Assembly (NCBI GenBank): GCA_029379385.1
Contig: CM055617.1
Location: 4,092,001-4,156,000 of the forward strand
Direction: 5' to 3'
DNA: 64,000 nt
Source: Quillaja saponaria
Taxonomy: Eukaryota > Streptophyta > Magnoliopsida > Fabales > Quillajaceae
The notes beneath the pieces were generated by a model. That model was not told where the DNA came from. It worked only from the letters and a program-made list of their open reading frames with translations, and ran no database searches. Positions 25,369-40,300 of the stretch are shown in pieces. Both the position numbers and the translations under genes were made by a program. The number at the start of each line of letters is the position of its first letter. Position 1 is the stretch's first letter.

Positions 25369-27239
25369 ATATTTCTCAGTTTGGATATCGGGGGTATTGT
25401 TGACTGTTGTGTAAATATATTTATTCTTGATGATGTTGAAAAATGTGAATACTAGGAAACTTCCACGGAGTAAATGAGAGTTAAATCTAGGTGTACGGTG
25501 GGTTCTACCTAAGACTGGGATCCATCATGTGGTAGGAAACAAATACAATACTTATTTGAAAACAGGTGAGGGGATAAGTCTAACTGGAAGATTTGGTAGG
25601 TGAACTGTTCCTAAGATTTAATTTTTATTTTTTTGCATAAAATATTTTCTTTTTCTTTTAATTCAATATATGTATATATGACTTGGATTTTGAATAGATA
25701 TTGGAAGTGACTTGTCATGTTTTATGATATCAATTTTTTGGGTATGATTCCAGATTTGTAGGGTTAGTTTTTTTTTTCATGACATTGTGGTTTAATTATC
25801 AATAGGCAACTATGCCTTTTCTTTATTGATGAATGACAATTATGCTCTTTATTTTACTTCTCTATGCATGTCTGCTTTGGAAAATATGTATTCCTATTAC
25901 AGGTGAAATTTGTTTTAAAGGGAATCAGCCCCACTTTGTGGTGAAGTGGAGGATTGTGCTAGCTTGATTATGTAAATTTCTTGTATGATTTGGTATTTTC
26001 TGTAACCAAAGTTGTTGAGTACTAGAGATTATACAAGCTATTACTTCTTGAAGTTAAGTTTGTGTTTTTTTCTCTGGCTTTCTCTTTCCAGTTGGTTGTC
26101 CCAGTCAGTACTTTGCTGCACATTGAATTGCAGCTGGTAGGCTGCTTTAAAGTGTCCCAATATGCTGCATATAATAAGTACACAAAGTTTAGTTGCAGCC
26201 TGTGGGAGTACTGAAGGGCCATCCCATCTGACGCCCTAGCATTCATCAGGTTCTGACTTTTAGCAGCTTATGGATTAATGGAAAGTGTGGTTGTTAAACT
26301 GTATTAAGAGCTACAGCTTGACAAATCCCTGAACTGTCCCCAAACATCCTTTGTCGTCATCTTCTTTAACTTCCCAGCTTTTCCAACAATGATCTGGACT
26401 AGTTTCACTCTGAAAGTGATCTTAGTTTCGTGTCCTCTCTCTAAATATAGACATTGTAGTCAAAGTTTGGATCTTCTCTTTGCCAAGAACCAAAAAAGAG
26501 GCATGCATAAAGATTAATTCAAACAAACCTAACTAAATTTAGTTTGATTTGTGGAGAGAGAGTGAGAGAGACAAAATATGAAAATTTAAACACAAAAATC
26601 TCATTTCCATCACAATAAAAAATTTGCCAACCAACAACCCCCTTTTCTTTTTGGTATTTAGATGTTGGGTTATTGTTTTGGGATTGTTAGAAGTTGGTTT
26701 TGGGATGTGACCATCAAAGAAGGAGCCAACCACAAGGTGTATGATCAAGTAAAATTGAAGTATTGATTAATTTAATCTTAATAAAAAAAATTGCAGTGCT
26801 AAATAAAAATGATTTTTTTCTTTTCCTTTGGAACAAACGAAATCGTGAAGATTGCACATGATCACAACCACAACAATCGGGGCTGTGAAAGCTGTTTGTC
26901 TTTGTCGTGGAGCTTTCATTTGTCAATTAATTAGTGATTCCTTCATTCATGCAATCATGCTAATACATAAATACAAAATTTACATAATTTTAAGTATACA
27001 AAATCATCTTTGCACATATGTCATTACCAATTTGCCATGCACTATTTGAGACTGGTTTGTATAAGATTGCACGTAGCTCTCATATTAGGTCAATAACATG
27101 GCTTTCCAAAAAAATGAAAGTAAAAATGTTACGCAATTGTACTTGTCATTGTCAATAGGTATAAAACACATATTTCTTTTCTTTTTTTTACTCTATGTTA
27201 AAATTTAATTATTATTACCTCGAGTGAGGCTCCAACTCT

Positions 27240-27303
27240 AAGTCTAGACCTAATTTTAAACATAAGCCTAAACCTAATCTTAAACATCTAACCCTAATTT
27301 TAT
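27240..27303. repeat. 24-bp degenerate tandem repeat with telomere-box-like core
   Basis: The units AAGTCTAGACCTAATTTTAA and AAGCCTAAACCTAATCTTAA (each continuing ACAT) sit head to tail at a 24-bp period, followed by a partial third unit with CTAACCCTAATTTTAT. The core resembles the plant telomere repeat (CCCTAAA) but is diverged. Confidence 0.6.
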
Positions 27304-30300
27304 TTAAAAAATATTTGAAAAGATTTTTTAACAAAAATTAAGATAATTCTACTTGGTAGTAGAATTCCTTGTAGAATTTTTAAGGAATTCTAGAGGATCT
27401 AAAAGGAGAGTTAGCTTGATAATTAAGAAGATGTGGGTTTGAATATTATTGGAAGAGGCGGTGGGGGGTAAATTTTTCATAAATTTTACAGTCTTAGCGG
27501 TGGGTGAGTCTATATTTGATTAGATCGGATATATAATTAGTCGAATAGAGCATAAGTTTGTTTAGACAAACTTGACCACTAAATTAAAAATAAAATAAAA
27601 TTATTATTACAATAAGTAAATCATAAATATTTTATACCATATCTAATAATTAATTAACTAAAAAATTTAAGCTAGCTATTAAGTATTTCCTAGTAATGAA
27701 TTTTGAGATTTAATTATTAGGTGTGTCCGAATTAGTTATACACATCTTTATTAATTCACCTTTTCGATCTGATCATTCATACCAGAAGTAAAAAAATTAA
27801 GAAAATTTTAATCTCTATGTCATCTAAATTAATGAAAAAAAAAATACATATTTTTTTATCACTAAACTAATCCTTAGTATTGATAATGAATTTCACCGTA
27901 AGTAAAAGACAAATTGAAATTCACTCCATCAAATATGTATGCGTGTTTGCGTGTAGCTAGGTGTAGCATTTTCATATGCATATATAAGATAAACGACATT
28001 AACATGGTTCTTGTTTAATTACTAATTGATTGCAAATGAGATTCGATTTGATAGCCTTTTACTTTTTTAAAGTTAAAAAAAGATAAAAAAAAATCTTAGG
28101 AATAAAGGAATAGACGATAGTTCATATCATATAGTATTTAAAAAGGTATGTAGGAAAGAAAAGAAAAGGTAGGATAAGAAAGACAGCATTAAAAAAGAAT
28201 CTTTTGTATATTCAATTATATAGTTGAATGACAAAGACAACTTCCCCTTGACGCACATGCTACTTCCCCATTGTCTTAGTGCAAATGTTTTTTTAGGGTT
28301 TTATATATCTCCAATAAAAAAGATTTTGATTTGATTATACTTTGTGTATTTTATGTATCTTTACTCTTTTCTTTTTTGGTTAACATAATTTATATTAATC
28401 TATGTGATATGTGACTTGCATATAAATCATGTTTATAATACATATATTTTTTTTACAAGAATTGACTTACATATGAAAAAAATTATAATTAATAAAATAT
28501 ATATCAATCTACATTAATGTAATTGAAAGAATAAATGAAACTAATTGAAAAATAAATTTATAAATTTACAAATTTATTTATTTTAATAAACTTATCTATT
28601 TTTTTATGATATAAAAGTGGTTTAGTGGAAAAATTTATTTTTTTTTAAATACCCTTATAAGTTTTTACTATTATATAAATATTTTTTAGGCTGCTATTTT
28701 GTTTCAAATAGACTTTTTTAAAAAATAAAATAAAAATTCTTTTCTAATTAATTTATTTTTATTTTAATATTAATAGGAATGTAATTTTTTTGTAGCTAAT
28801 GAATTTTTTTCCTAATTATTTTCAATACTAATGAATATATAATTTATCAATAGGTATATATTAATAATAATTAAGATTAAAATTTTCAATTTTTTTATTT
28901 AATAATAATAAATAATTATAATATTATAATTAAAAATTATTAAAAATATAGTTTTTATGATTGTAATATTGTTGTGTTAATTCTTCTTCATTTTTAATTT
29001 ATGTTTATTTTACGAATTTATCTATTTGTTTAATGTCATTACAAATGAGTATCGTTTTTTATTAATTGTAATTTCTTGATATGCACATCAATTGTTGATG
29101 AGTATACATGCATATATATATATATATTACAAACACGATTCACACAAAATATGTGTACTACAAAAGCTAGTGTGGTGAAAGAGTTCAAAGAATTTTGAGA
29201 TCAATGCCTTATTCCAATCCACAAACTTTTTCAAATTTTTTTTTGTTAAAAAGAAGTTTTTTTTTTTTTGTTGATAGAAAATCTGTTAGACTAATTATGA
29301 GCTACATAATTAAACTAATTCGATTCAATGGCATTTATAAGGAACTTATGATTAAAATAAATAAATGAATTATCCCAAGGATTTTAGTGACCTTCTCAAT
29401 CAAGACTTGAAGGGTGATTCAAAGCCTTGTTCATTATTAGTACTTCAAAGTATTTTTCTTCAAACGATAAGTCTAATTTTTACCAACATTTAGAAGACCA
29501 CTAAATTTCAAACAATTTACAAAAAAAAACTTATTATGAATAAAATTACAATTAAATAAATTCATACAAATTAAACATGGAAGTTAATTCTCTATAAATC
29601 CAAATAAAAAACATAAACAAAACAAAAAATGAAAAAAATATGTGGAATATAATTTTTATAAGTTTTCTAATTTCGATATAGATAACATATTTTGATTAAA
29701 TAGAAAAGATAATGAGTGAAGATACATAAATTTATTCGAATGTTAAGTAACAATAAAATAAAGAGTGAGTAATACATACCTAACTGTTAAATAATTAAAT
29801 TCAGAATACATATACTACTTTAAAAAAGAGTAAGAAGAATAAAAGAAAAGTTGAAGTTCCACCATGAATCGATTTGATGCCCTAATTACATCACATAACT
29901 CATAATCAGACCAACTTACGTGGGGTTTCAAGTGTTACGGCATAGTACGGATTGTACCTTGTTTGGTTAAGGGGACAAAATTCATGGGTGATACGATAAT
30001 TATTTGGTTTTCTGTTCGGGATTTTGATTAGAAACCATAAAAAGCTTTCCGTGATATGCAGCCAAACAAACACGTTGCATACCCAATAGGACATGTGCCA
30101 CATGCCTAATGGGACCCCCTTTTGTCTCACTTTCCACTAACCATTCCACATGCCATTGTAATCATAGGACCTACTACTATTAATGATTTGATTCTAATTT
30201 GTCTCTTTTTTTTATTTTAGTTTCTCCGAGATAATTTTGCTGCTATTGCTGCATCATGAGACTAATCCTTAGAGTTGCTGCACTAGAACTCTTTTCATCC

Positions 30301-31427
30301 TAGTAGCTCTCTCGTTGATGGTTGTTATTGAGAAAAAAAAATCCTAAACTTAGTTTTGCTTCCCCCAATTGTGGAGCCTATCGACTCGACTCTTTTCCCT
30401 GCCCCTGACCTCTTTTTTTTTGGACAAGTGATTCTAAGATTTAAATATTTAACTTGAAAATTATAATTTACTTATCACTGATTAACTACTTTCAGATTAA
30501 TTTGTCTACTTATAAAAAAAATTGTTAGAATATATTAGTTAAGTAATTAATATTGTCTGGTTTATAAATTATTTAACTTTTTATTAATTATGCACAATAT
30601 TATTAGTTTAAATTATAATATTACTTAATTATGTTAAAATTACTTATTTAATAACAAAATTTCATCAATTACAATGGATGTATAAGATTGATTAATTAAT
30701 GATTTCTACCATTTCTTATAATTTTTTTAAAAAATCTAAGATAGCAAAACCAATACATTTCATATCTTTCAAATAAAACTATTATTTTATGTTCCTTATT
30801 TTTTTTTAGCATTTAATAATTTTATACCAACTTATATACATCTTGATTAATTTATCTCTTTAATAAAAAAATATGACATCTTATTACCAAAAAAAAAAAA
30901 TATGACATTCATATCGAAAATTATTGTGATTGACATTTCTTAGTATTTGCTTAGTTTATTTTTCTTTTATGCAACTTACATAATTAAAGTTGTTAGTTAA
31001 TTTAATTAATAATTTGTTATATCATCTAAAAAATTTGAAATCAAATTTTATTTTATTAACAATTAACTATTTATAAGAAATAAAAAAGTTATTTTATATT
31101 ATATAATCTATATATTCAATGATCCTCGAGAACTACTCTATTTCAAACAAGAAGAACAATATTCTCACAAATATACCCTATCATGCTCTCAAAAACATGT
31201 GATTGGTACCTTTATTATTTTGTCTTTATCTTTTCATTTTCAATGACCACAAAATTTGTCGTTGAGTACTTTGAGTGTCGATGAAGTGGCGTAGAAGGAA
31301 TTAAACAATCTTGTTACTTCTAATCCTAAAATTTGTTTATAAACATTCATTTTTGTTATAAATTCACGTTTCGAGGTTTTAATAATCTTACATAATATCA
31401 TTCTTTAGTTAGTTCAATCAACATAAT

Positions 31428-31561
31428 AATATTAGTCTCGATTTTTATTTATTGATTATTTAATTATCATGTATGTCCATATATAAATCTCATTGTTGAT
31501 AAATTTATTTATTTATTATTTAATATTAGTCTCGATTTTTATTTATTTATTATTTAATTAT
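31428..31561. repeat. Local AT-rich direct repeats
   Basis: A block of about 40 bp beginning AATATTAGTCTCGATTTTTA occurs at 31428 and again at 31522. A second motif, AAATCTCATTGTTGATAAAT, is found at 31485 and again at 31836. They look like local duplications in noncoding DNA. Confidence 0.6.
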
Positions 31562-34286
31562 TTATTATTCTTTTAAAAATATTTAAATTCATATAAATAA
31601 TTAAAAAATATATACTTTTTTTTAACTACAAGACTAACTCTCTTGAAATCTTATTTTAAAATTTTGAAATAAAGATATTTAATTTTATCAAAAATCAATT
31701 ATTTAAAAAAGTATATATATACTAATTCTTTATATATAAATCACAAAAAAAAAATCAAGATAACTTTTAGTTTATGAGGAGATGATATCTTAGTTTAATT
31801 AATCAAGAGAAAAATATTGAAATCAAAGAAGATCCAAATCTCATTGTTGATAAATTTATCTTAAATTTCTCATATTTTCAACAAAGCAGCCATGAGACAA
31901 CAAACTCTAGATATGATCATAGGTATCCTCTCACCAACTCTTTTGTCTAATCGAAGTTGAAACGTTTAGCATGCGTTTGATCACTTTGTGGAACTAATTA
32001 TTGAAGACCCTCTTTCCTTGTGGTAATTACCAACCTCTTTTAACTCTTGGTCATCAATGTATATAAGGGTAGATTTGGTATTACAGCTTTCTTTATAAAA
32101 AAATAAAAGTTATAGTCATAATTAATTGTTTTTATTAAAAAAATTAATTTATAAATTAAATACATATATATTTTAAGTATTTTAAATACTAGTTAAATTT
32201 TGTTTTATTAAAGATCACCGAACTCACCCACAATATAGATAAATGAACAGAAGTCATGAGTCATGAGCCATGAGCCACTCAATTTGTTTATTATATTTAT
32301 TTGTTGGACGTTTGGCGTGGCTGGTTGGACTTGGACACAAGCACCAACAAACCAAACTACCTCGGGAACATATAGTTATATATAATTTAAATTGATTATA
32401 ATTTTTTTTTTTTTCAAAACAAGCTAATCTTAAATTATAATTTTATGATTATTTAATAAAAAGAGATGAATTTAATCTTTATAAAATTGGTTTCATACGT
32501 TAACAAGTTTTACTTGTTTAAAATTATTTAATTCATTTTTTTAATATTCAAGAAATATATTTATACTACAACAAAAAATATATATTTAAGATTTAACTTG
32601 ATTTGGTGACTAAGTTATTTAATGATTTTTTTTTTGGATTTATATACTTATAACGAGCTTAAACTTAAGAATTGTTGGTGAATACAAACTGAAAGATAAA
32701 AATAATAAATGTCAAAATTGGAGGCCCAAAGACAAGTAGTTTGTTCACCTACAAGAACTAGGCATTCGTGACAATGAGACCAATGATAATTTTTTTTAAG
32801 TTTGATACAACAACGATGACAAATTTGATTCGACAAAACATGAAACCTATCTATCTACATTATAAAACAAAATATTTTTGCTTTATTAAAAAAAAAAAAC
32901 TATGATTTAAAACACAATTAATAAAATTATTTTTAACAACAAAATTTAAAAACAATGTAATTTTAAACAACCATCAGTAAAAAATAATCCTACATTTAGA
33001 AAAATAAAAATCATCACACACTCTCTAGACTTTTTGGATGTCCAAAAGTAGAATCAACCATTTAATTTTGTCGACCAGGTAAAAGATAAAGAAAAAGGAA
33101 AAAAAAATTAAAGTTGTCTTTTACTTGCTTTCAAGGAAGCAAAGGTAAAAAAAAGAAAAAAAAAATAGCTATCCCTTTTTAAATTATTTATATTTAATAA
33201 TATATTTATTGTTATAATATATAAACTTAAAAGTTGACATCTATTTACAGGTATATATAAATTTTTTTACCTCTTTATACTTACCTGATAATTTGGATTC
33301 TATACATAAGGAGAAGGTATGTATATTCTATTCCTTTTAGTGTTTTACTTTTTTTTTTTAAATTTTGGGAGAAATATATAAAGGGTATTTTGGTCATAAA
33401 AATTGTTTTTTTAAATGTTAAAAAACCGAAATAGCTTTAAAAGAAGTTACATCTTACAATTCTTTTTTTTTTTTTTTATATAATTTTTTGATAAAATAAT
33501 TTTTTTATTAAACTATGTAGATTTCGTACAACATAAATTACTGAGAAAATTATAATTCTACATTTTGATACTTGGAAAAGAAAATATTAGCAAAAAAATA
33601 AAAATAATAATAAACAAAGGAGACATCAGGTATAATTGACAAAAAATTAAAAATAAATAATTGAAGGGGTTGGCTTAATGGGGAAGAAATAATTTAAAAA
33701 AAAATAATTTTATGAATTCAAACATTCCCTTATTTATAAATTTTCTAGTCCTCAGGACTAAGGAAATTTTTATTTTTATTTTTTTCTGAAATATAAACAT
33801 GACGTCGTGCCCCAGTTTGACAGATGTTTTCAATAAATCCAGGAAATGACAGACATGGTTAGGTACTAATTAGGAAGTAGGAAAATACTTAGTACTTTTG
33901 TGTCTAATTTAGTAATTAAAAATTCTTATATATTTATTGAATTATGGGATGAAAAGGACTTCTTTTATGATTCCAAAGGAAAAAGGGTGGACGGGATAAA
34001 ATTCTTACTGACTTACGCCACTACTGCTCCAATAGCACTACATAATTCTCAAGCGGTTTCTAATCTTGGCTCTGTGGATTTGATGTTGGAACTGTTTGTG
34101 GGTCTGTACTCATTTTGGTCCTCAATCCTTTAGTTGGCATCAAAATTTGGTTTTTTGGTTGATTTCCTTGTATATATCTAGTTTTTGCAGCTTGCACGGT
34201 TTGTTCATGTTGTTTATTTAGCTAGTACTAATATCTGAATGGTTTTGTAGTGAGCGTTTGTTAGGGAGTAAGACTGTAAGAGGAAC

Positions 34287-34370
34287 TGTTGGACAGAAAG
34301 GACAAGATGGGGGAGGAGAAGCCTGAAGTGTTGGACAGAAAGGACAAGATAGGGGAGGAGAAGCCTGAAG
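34287..34370 (+). repeat. 42-bp tandem duplication spanning the ATPase start codon
   Basis: Two adjacent 42-bp copies (34287-34328 and 34329-34370) differ at very few positions. The first carries ATG at 34307-34309 and the second has ATA at 34349-34351. Because 42 is a multiple of three, the upstream ATG adds 14 residues in frame to the N terminus. Confidence 0.95.
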
Positions 34371-37300
34371 TGTTGGAGGCTGTTTTGAAGGAAGCTGTGG
34401 ATTTGGTAATAGATCTGGACGATTTGAAGCCTGTGTTGGGTGCTAAATTTTGATTTTTTGTTTTGTTGTGTTGAAGGATTTCCTGGGTTAATCATTTAAA
34501 CTCTGCAAGTGCAGGAAAATATCCCCATTGAGGAGGTTTTCGAAAATCTTAGATGTAGCAAAGCTGGCCTCACCAGTGAGGCTGCTGAGGAGAGACTGAC
34601 TATTTTCGGGCACAACAAGCTTGAAGAGAAGCAGGTATTGTTCGTCTTCATGGCCCGTCACCTCTTTTCATTTGCCGCAATAATTGGATGTTGAAACTTG
34701 TGTTTTGTGATTAATTATCTTGTGGGTGTCTTTCAGGAAAGCAAATTCTTGAAGTTCTTGGGGTTCATGTGGAACCCTCTCTCTTGGGTCATGGAGGCTG
34801 CTGCTATTATGGCAATTGCGCTTGCTAATGGAGGAGTAAGCGGACCCAGCTTTTTGGAGCTCTTATTTCTATCTTTTTCTTCATTTATATTGTGGACTTG
34901 GTGTGTTTGTGACTGTTGAAAAGGCACTTTTGTTCATTCATTAAAATTTTGCTCAAATTTTTATAATTTTTACGCAGGGGAAACCTCCTGACTGGCAAGA
35001 TTTTGTGGGTATTATTACCCTGCTTGTCATCAATTCGACTATCAGTTTCATTGAGGAGAATAATGCTGGTAATGCGGCAGCAGCTCTTATGGCTCATCTT
35101 GCACCTAAATCAAAGGTGTTAAATTAGTCAATTTATTCATTTCGTTTATTGTAGAAATCTTTTTATAACATTCTGTCATAATTGGCAATCATTTTTTAGG
35201 TTAATTTCTATGTATACCTTTCATGTATTCGAATCATCTTTCTGCTGTATGTAAATGTTTCACCCCCTGCATTCCTCTTCCTGATTGTTTTCTTTTCTTA
35301 TTCCTATATTGTAAAGGTTCTTCGAGATGGGAGGTGGAATGAGCAAGATGCTTCTGTTCTAGTTCCTGGCGACATAGTTAGTATTAAACTTGGAGATATT
35401 GTACCTGCTGATGCTCGTCTTCTTGAAGGGGATCCTTTAAAAATTGATCAGGTTAACCTGCTACCATGTTTATTTTGCTTATATACACCTGAGCAGTTTA
35501 ATGTTCTATGCCAGATGATCTGTTTCAAATGCCCTTCTTTTTGTCCTCCTAAAATTATGCTTTCGGTTATGCAGTCTGCACTTACTGGTGAATCCTTACC
35601 AGTAACGAAGGGCCCTGGTGATGGAGTGTACTCTGGTTCTACCTGCAAGCAAGGAGAGATTGAAGCAGTGGTTATTGCTACTGGTGTCCATACCTTCTTC
35701 GGGAAAGCTGCTCACCTTGTTGATACAACTAATCAAGTGGGCCACTTCCAAAAGGTAAAACAGAAACTTTGTTCTGGGTTCAGAAGTTTGTATTCAAGAT
35801 TCTGATTATGCTGTCCTTTTATACTGTTGTGTAGGTCTTGACTGCAATTGGGAACTTTTGTATATGTTCAATTGCTGTTGGAATGATAATTGAGATTGTT
35901 GTGATGTATCCCATCCAAGACCGAGACTATCGCCCTGGAATTGACAATCTTCTTGTACTTCTTATTGGAGGAATACCAATTGCCATGCCTACAGTTCTGT
36001 CTGTGACAATGGCTATTGGTTCTCATAGGTTGTCTCAGCAGGTCGGTCAATTTCCCTGGATGACTCAATTGGGCGTGTCATATGGATATTTAACAAATAA
36101 TGGTTATATTTGTTTCAGGGAGCTATCACAAAGAGGATGACAGCTATTGAAGAGATGGCGGGCATGGACGTGCTTTGCAGTGACAAGACTGGAACTCTGA
36201 CTTTGAACAAGCTTACTGTAGACAAAAATCTTATCGAGGTTTGCTAGAAATGATGGTACTAGTTGGCTACTGGTGGCCTTGCCTAGTATATGTTCTGAAA
36301 ATTTTCCTGATTTTGCATTTCTAAGGTTCTTGCAAAAGGAGTGGATGCAGATACTGTTGTTTTGATGGCTGCTCGGGCTTCAAGAACTGAGAATCAAGAT
36401 GCAATAGATTCTGCTATAGTTGGGATGCTGGCTGATCCAAATGAGGTAAGTCACTACTAGAGTCTAGAGGGGTTCTCCCCGAACTTTCTGGTGCAGTTAT
36501 TTGTAGTTTCATTGCTTTAAATTATAATCTTGTTGTAGAAATTCATATTTTTTATGCAATCAGTTTAGTAAATGACCTATACGTTTCATGCAAATTTTTT
36601 GTTATCTTAAGGCACGTGCTGGTGTTCAAGAAGTACATTTTCTTCCCTTCAATCCTACCGATAAGAGAACAGCATTGACTTATATTGACCATGGTGGTAA
36701 AATGCATCGGGTTAGCAAAGGTGCACCTGAGCAGGTATCTTGCCCTTGCTATCATTGTTATGTAATCCTTCCTTGCCTTATGAGATCTTTTATTCTAATT
36801 GCCATGTCTAATCTGATTGCTAGATTCTAAATCTTGCACACAATAAGTCAGACATTGAGCGTAGAGTTCATGCAGTGATTGATAAATTTGCGGAGCGTGG
36901 TTTACGATCTCTTGCTGTAGCATACCAGGTAATGATTAATTTAATCTATGTCTCGCTGTCCATCTCTCTCTCTCTCTCTCTTGCCTGTTCACTCATAACT
37001 AAATCTTTGTTAGATGTTATTTCTTACTATTGTTTTATGTTATAGCTTCTTTCTTTAGTTTTAGGAGATTTGTTTATCCTTTTTAAACAGGAAGTTCCTG
37101 AAAGAATTAAGGAGAGCGCTGGAGGCCCATGGCAGTTCATCGGTCTCATGCCTCTCTTTGACCCACCTAGGCATGATAGTGCAGAGACTATACGGAGGGC
37201 TCTAAATCTCGGAGTAAATGTGAAAATGATTACCGGTGAGTTGTAAACTGTAGTTGTAACTTTGAAGCTTGAACTTTTCTTGTTCCATGGTACTGAACTT

Positions 37301-40300
37301 GCTGTTATCTATCCCTGATGAATATCTAGAAGTATAACTGAAAAAAACTGTATTTACATTATATATAAAGTGGTCAATCATGTATTAGAATGGTTTTTGG
37401 CACAGCCGTTGGCCTTTCTACCTGCAAATTCATTAGTCTCTTCTATCTCTTGATATGCTTAGTTTATTTGTAGCGTGTTGTAAGTTTCTAAAATTTTAGA
37501 ACATATGTTTAAAAGATGTTTCCTTTGCTATTTGTGCTATATAGTAGACTCATAAAAAGCTTACGTTTGCACATTTCTCTGGTATAGTTGATTGGGAATT
37601 ACAGGTATTGGAATAAACATTTCCAGTATATGATGATGTAGTGCTTCACATGTACATGTCAATGTTGACCCTAATCTAAATTAAAATTTTCCTTGATATA
37701 GAAGGCCTCTTTGTAAATTCCTTATTCTTTGCATTTACAAGTCAGGCTTCTATATAACATATTGCATGTACCTTTGTTCCCTATTGTCTATGATGTTGAC
37801 TTTTGGTTTTCTTACCAGGGGATCAGCTAGCAATAGGAAAGGAAACAGGCCGTCGCTTGGGAATGGGTACCAACATGTATCCTTCATCTGCTTTGCTTGG
37901 GCAGGACAAGGATGAGTCCATTGCAACCTTACCGATTGATGAACTTATAGAGAAAGCTGATGGTTTTGCTGGTGTTTTTCCTGGTATGCATCTTCATTGG
38001 TCATTGAAGTTGAATTTTATGGTCTTTTTTTCTTTTTTCGTTTGAGTTTGACATGTGCTTTAAATAATTAATTTTTGCCAGTGAGGAATTTATGTTTCAC
38101 TTGCATATGTTGATTGGCTAATATGTGTATGTCAGAGCACAAGTATGAGATTGTAAAACGCTTGCAAGCTAGGAAACATATCTGTGGAATGACTGGTGAT
38201 GGTGTGAATGATGCTCCTGCTCTTAAAAAAGCTGACATTGGGATAGCAGTTGCTGATGCAACTGATGCTGCTCGTAGTGCTTCTGACATTGTTTTAACAG
38301 AACCTGGCCTTAGTGTTATCATCAGTGCTGTTTTGACCAGTCGGGCCATTTTCCAGAGAATGAAGAACTACACGGTCCTCAATTTAAATAATTCTTCCGT
38401 TTAGTTAGCTCCATATTTCTTCCAATTATTACTTCTTTCATAATAATAACTGTTCATGTTTTATGAAAACTTTGTCATCTTGATCATACATAACGACAGA
38501 GCATCTTTAAATCAACTAACTGAACTTGTTTTTCTTCCTGTCATGCAGATTTATGCAGTCTCCATTACAATTCGTATTGTGGTGAGTTAACTGTTTCAAA
38601 ACTCTTGCCTATGGTATTACCTGCTTGGCATATTTAACAAAAGCTTGCTTGGATTTTTTTCTTTTACATATTTTCTTACCATGTTCTACATGTTTGACAT
38701 GGTTGCAGCTTGGTTTCATGTTGCTGGCTCTCATATGGAAGTTTGACTTTCCACCATTTATGGTGCTCATCATAGCCATCCTCAATGATGGTTTGTTGCT
38801 TCTGTTCCTTCCATATCTTCCTCCATTCTAGAAAACATTCTTTTGTTTGATCTGGAGTTTTCTTTTGGGTAATTAACTAGTGCTATGACATATTAGGTAC
38901 TATCATGACAATATCAAAAGATCGTGTGAAACCATCTCCTCTTCCAGATAGTTGGAAGTTGGCAGAAATTTTCACTACTGGCGTTATTCTAGGAAGTTAC
39001 TTGGCAATGATGACAGTCATATTCTTTTGGGCAGCATATAAGACAAATTTCTTCCCGGTATACTTGATTTCCATGATTCTGATCCTAGAATATGTCACAA
39101 TTTTGTTTAATTTTGTAGGGTCTTTATTTGTGATGCAACATTCATGTATGTTGACCAAAAACTTTTTTTCCTAGCAATAAAGAAAAAGAAACATTCATGT
39201 ATCTGGCCTGGCTTGGCAGTCATGGTTATGATCTTATGATAATTTTCCTAGCTATTGTTTCTTTTTGTGAGTCTATATGAATTAATGCCTATCAGCAGCA
39301 ACTCTAGGTGCTACCTTTGGTTGTGTTAAATTACTTTACAGACTTATCTTGCCTTCTAAACTTTCAGCAAGTATTTGGGGTCTCGACTCTTGAAAAAACA
39401 GCCCATGATGATATTCGGAAGCTTGCCTCTGCTGTCTATCTACAAGTAAGCATCATAAGTCAGGCTCTGATATTTGTGACACGGTCGCGAAGTTGGTCGT
39501 TTGTTGAGCGTCCTGGCTTGTTGCTTGTAGTGGCTTTTGTTATTGCTCAGCTGGTGAGTCAACTTATCATTATCATTGGAGTCCTTTTCACCAACCGATG
39601 ATGACATTGATTTTTTCGTAAGCAGATTGCCACTTTAATTGCAGTCTATGCAAATTGGAGCTTTGCTGCAATTGAAGGAATAGGATGGGGTTGGGCTGGT
39701 GTAATTTGGCTATATAACATAATATTCTATATCCCGCTTGATTTCATCAAATTTTTCATTCGCTACGCTTTGAGTGGGAGAGCTTGGGATCTTGTCATTG
39801 AGCAAAGGGTATGAATGACATTTGCTTGCTCATGTCATTTATTCAATAGGGGCTTTACTTTTTAACTATGTGCTCATGGTTTTCATTGACATCCAGATTG
39901 CATTCACAAGACAAAAGGACTTTGGAAAGGAACAACGGGAGCTTCAATGGGCACATGCACAAAGAACATTGCATGGATTACAAGCACCTGACGCGAAGAT
40001 GTTCCCTGAGCGAACACATTTCACCGAACTCAATAATATGGCTGAAGAAGCAAAGCGGAGGGCTGAAATTGCAAGGTAGATACCGTTTTTAATGGAATAT
40101 CTGTTATTGTTTGACAAGGAAGTAGATTAGAACTTTGTATCATCTTCCTCCCATTATATCTATCTTTCAAGGGTATATAGTAATATAGTATACTAGTGAA
40201 CTGGGAGCTCTGATTGGAACCAAAAGTACCAATAGGCACATACTTTACATATGTACCCATGTAAAGTTTGATGTCCATTTCTTATGGCCAAAAGAGTAAA

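Larger units (their letters stand above)
25369..34306. other. Long AT-rich intergenic region
   Basis: About 8.9 kb of AT-rich DNA between the DnaJ gene and the proton ATPase gene, both on the plus strand. The first several hundred bases should be DnaJ 3' UTR and the last few hundred the ATPase leader. Small open frames (for example 26022-26246 and 29906-30130, minus) have no family signature and no splice partners. It holds a short degenerate tandem array at 27240 and a pair of direct repeats near 31430-31560. I see no intact transposon. Confidence 0.6.

Noticed and set aside
29906..30130. Small minus-strand open frame in the long AT-rich spacer
   Set aside because: Composition and lack of family motifs, neighbours or splice sites make it a chance frame.
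30520..30620. TGTTAGAATATATTAG resembling a Copia LTR start
   Set aside because: No matching CA end, target duplication or second copy could be found within the spacer.
33900..34133. Open frame upstream of the proton ATPase as a separate small gene or upstream exon
   Set aside because: No family resemblance and no donor joining it in phase to the ATPase; the leader can be explained as noncoding.
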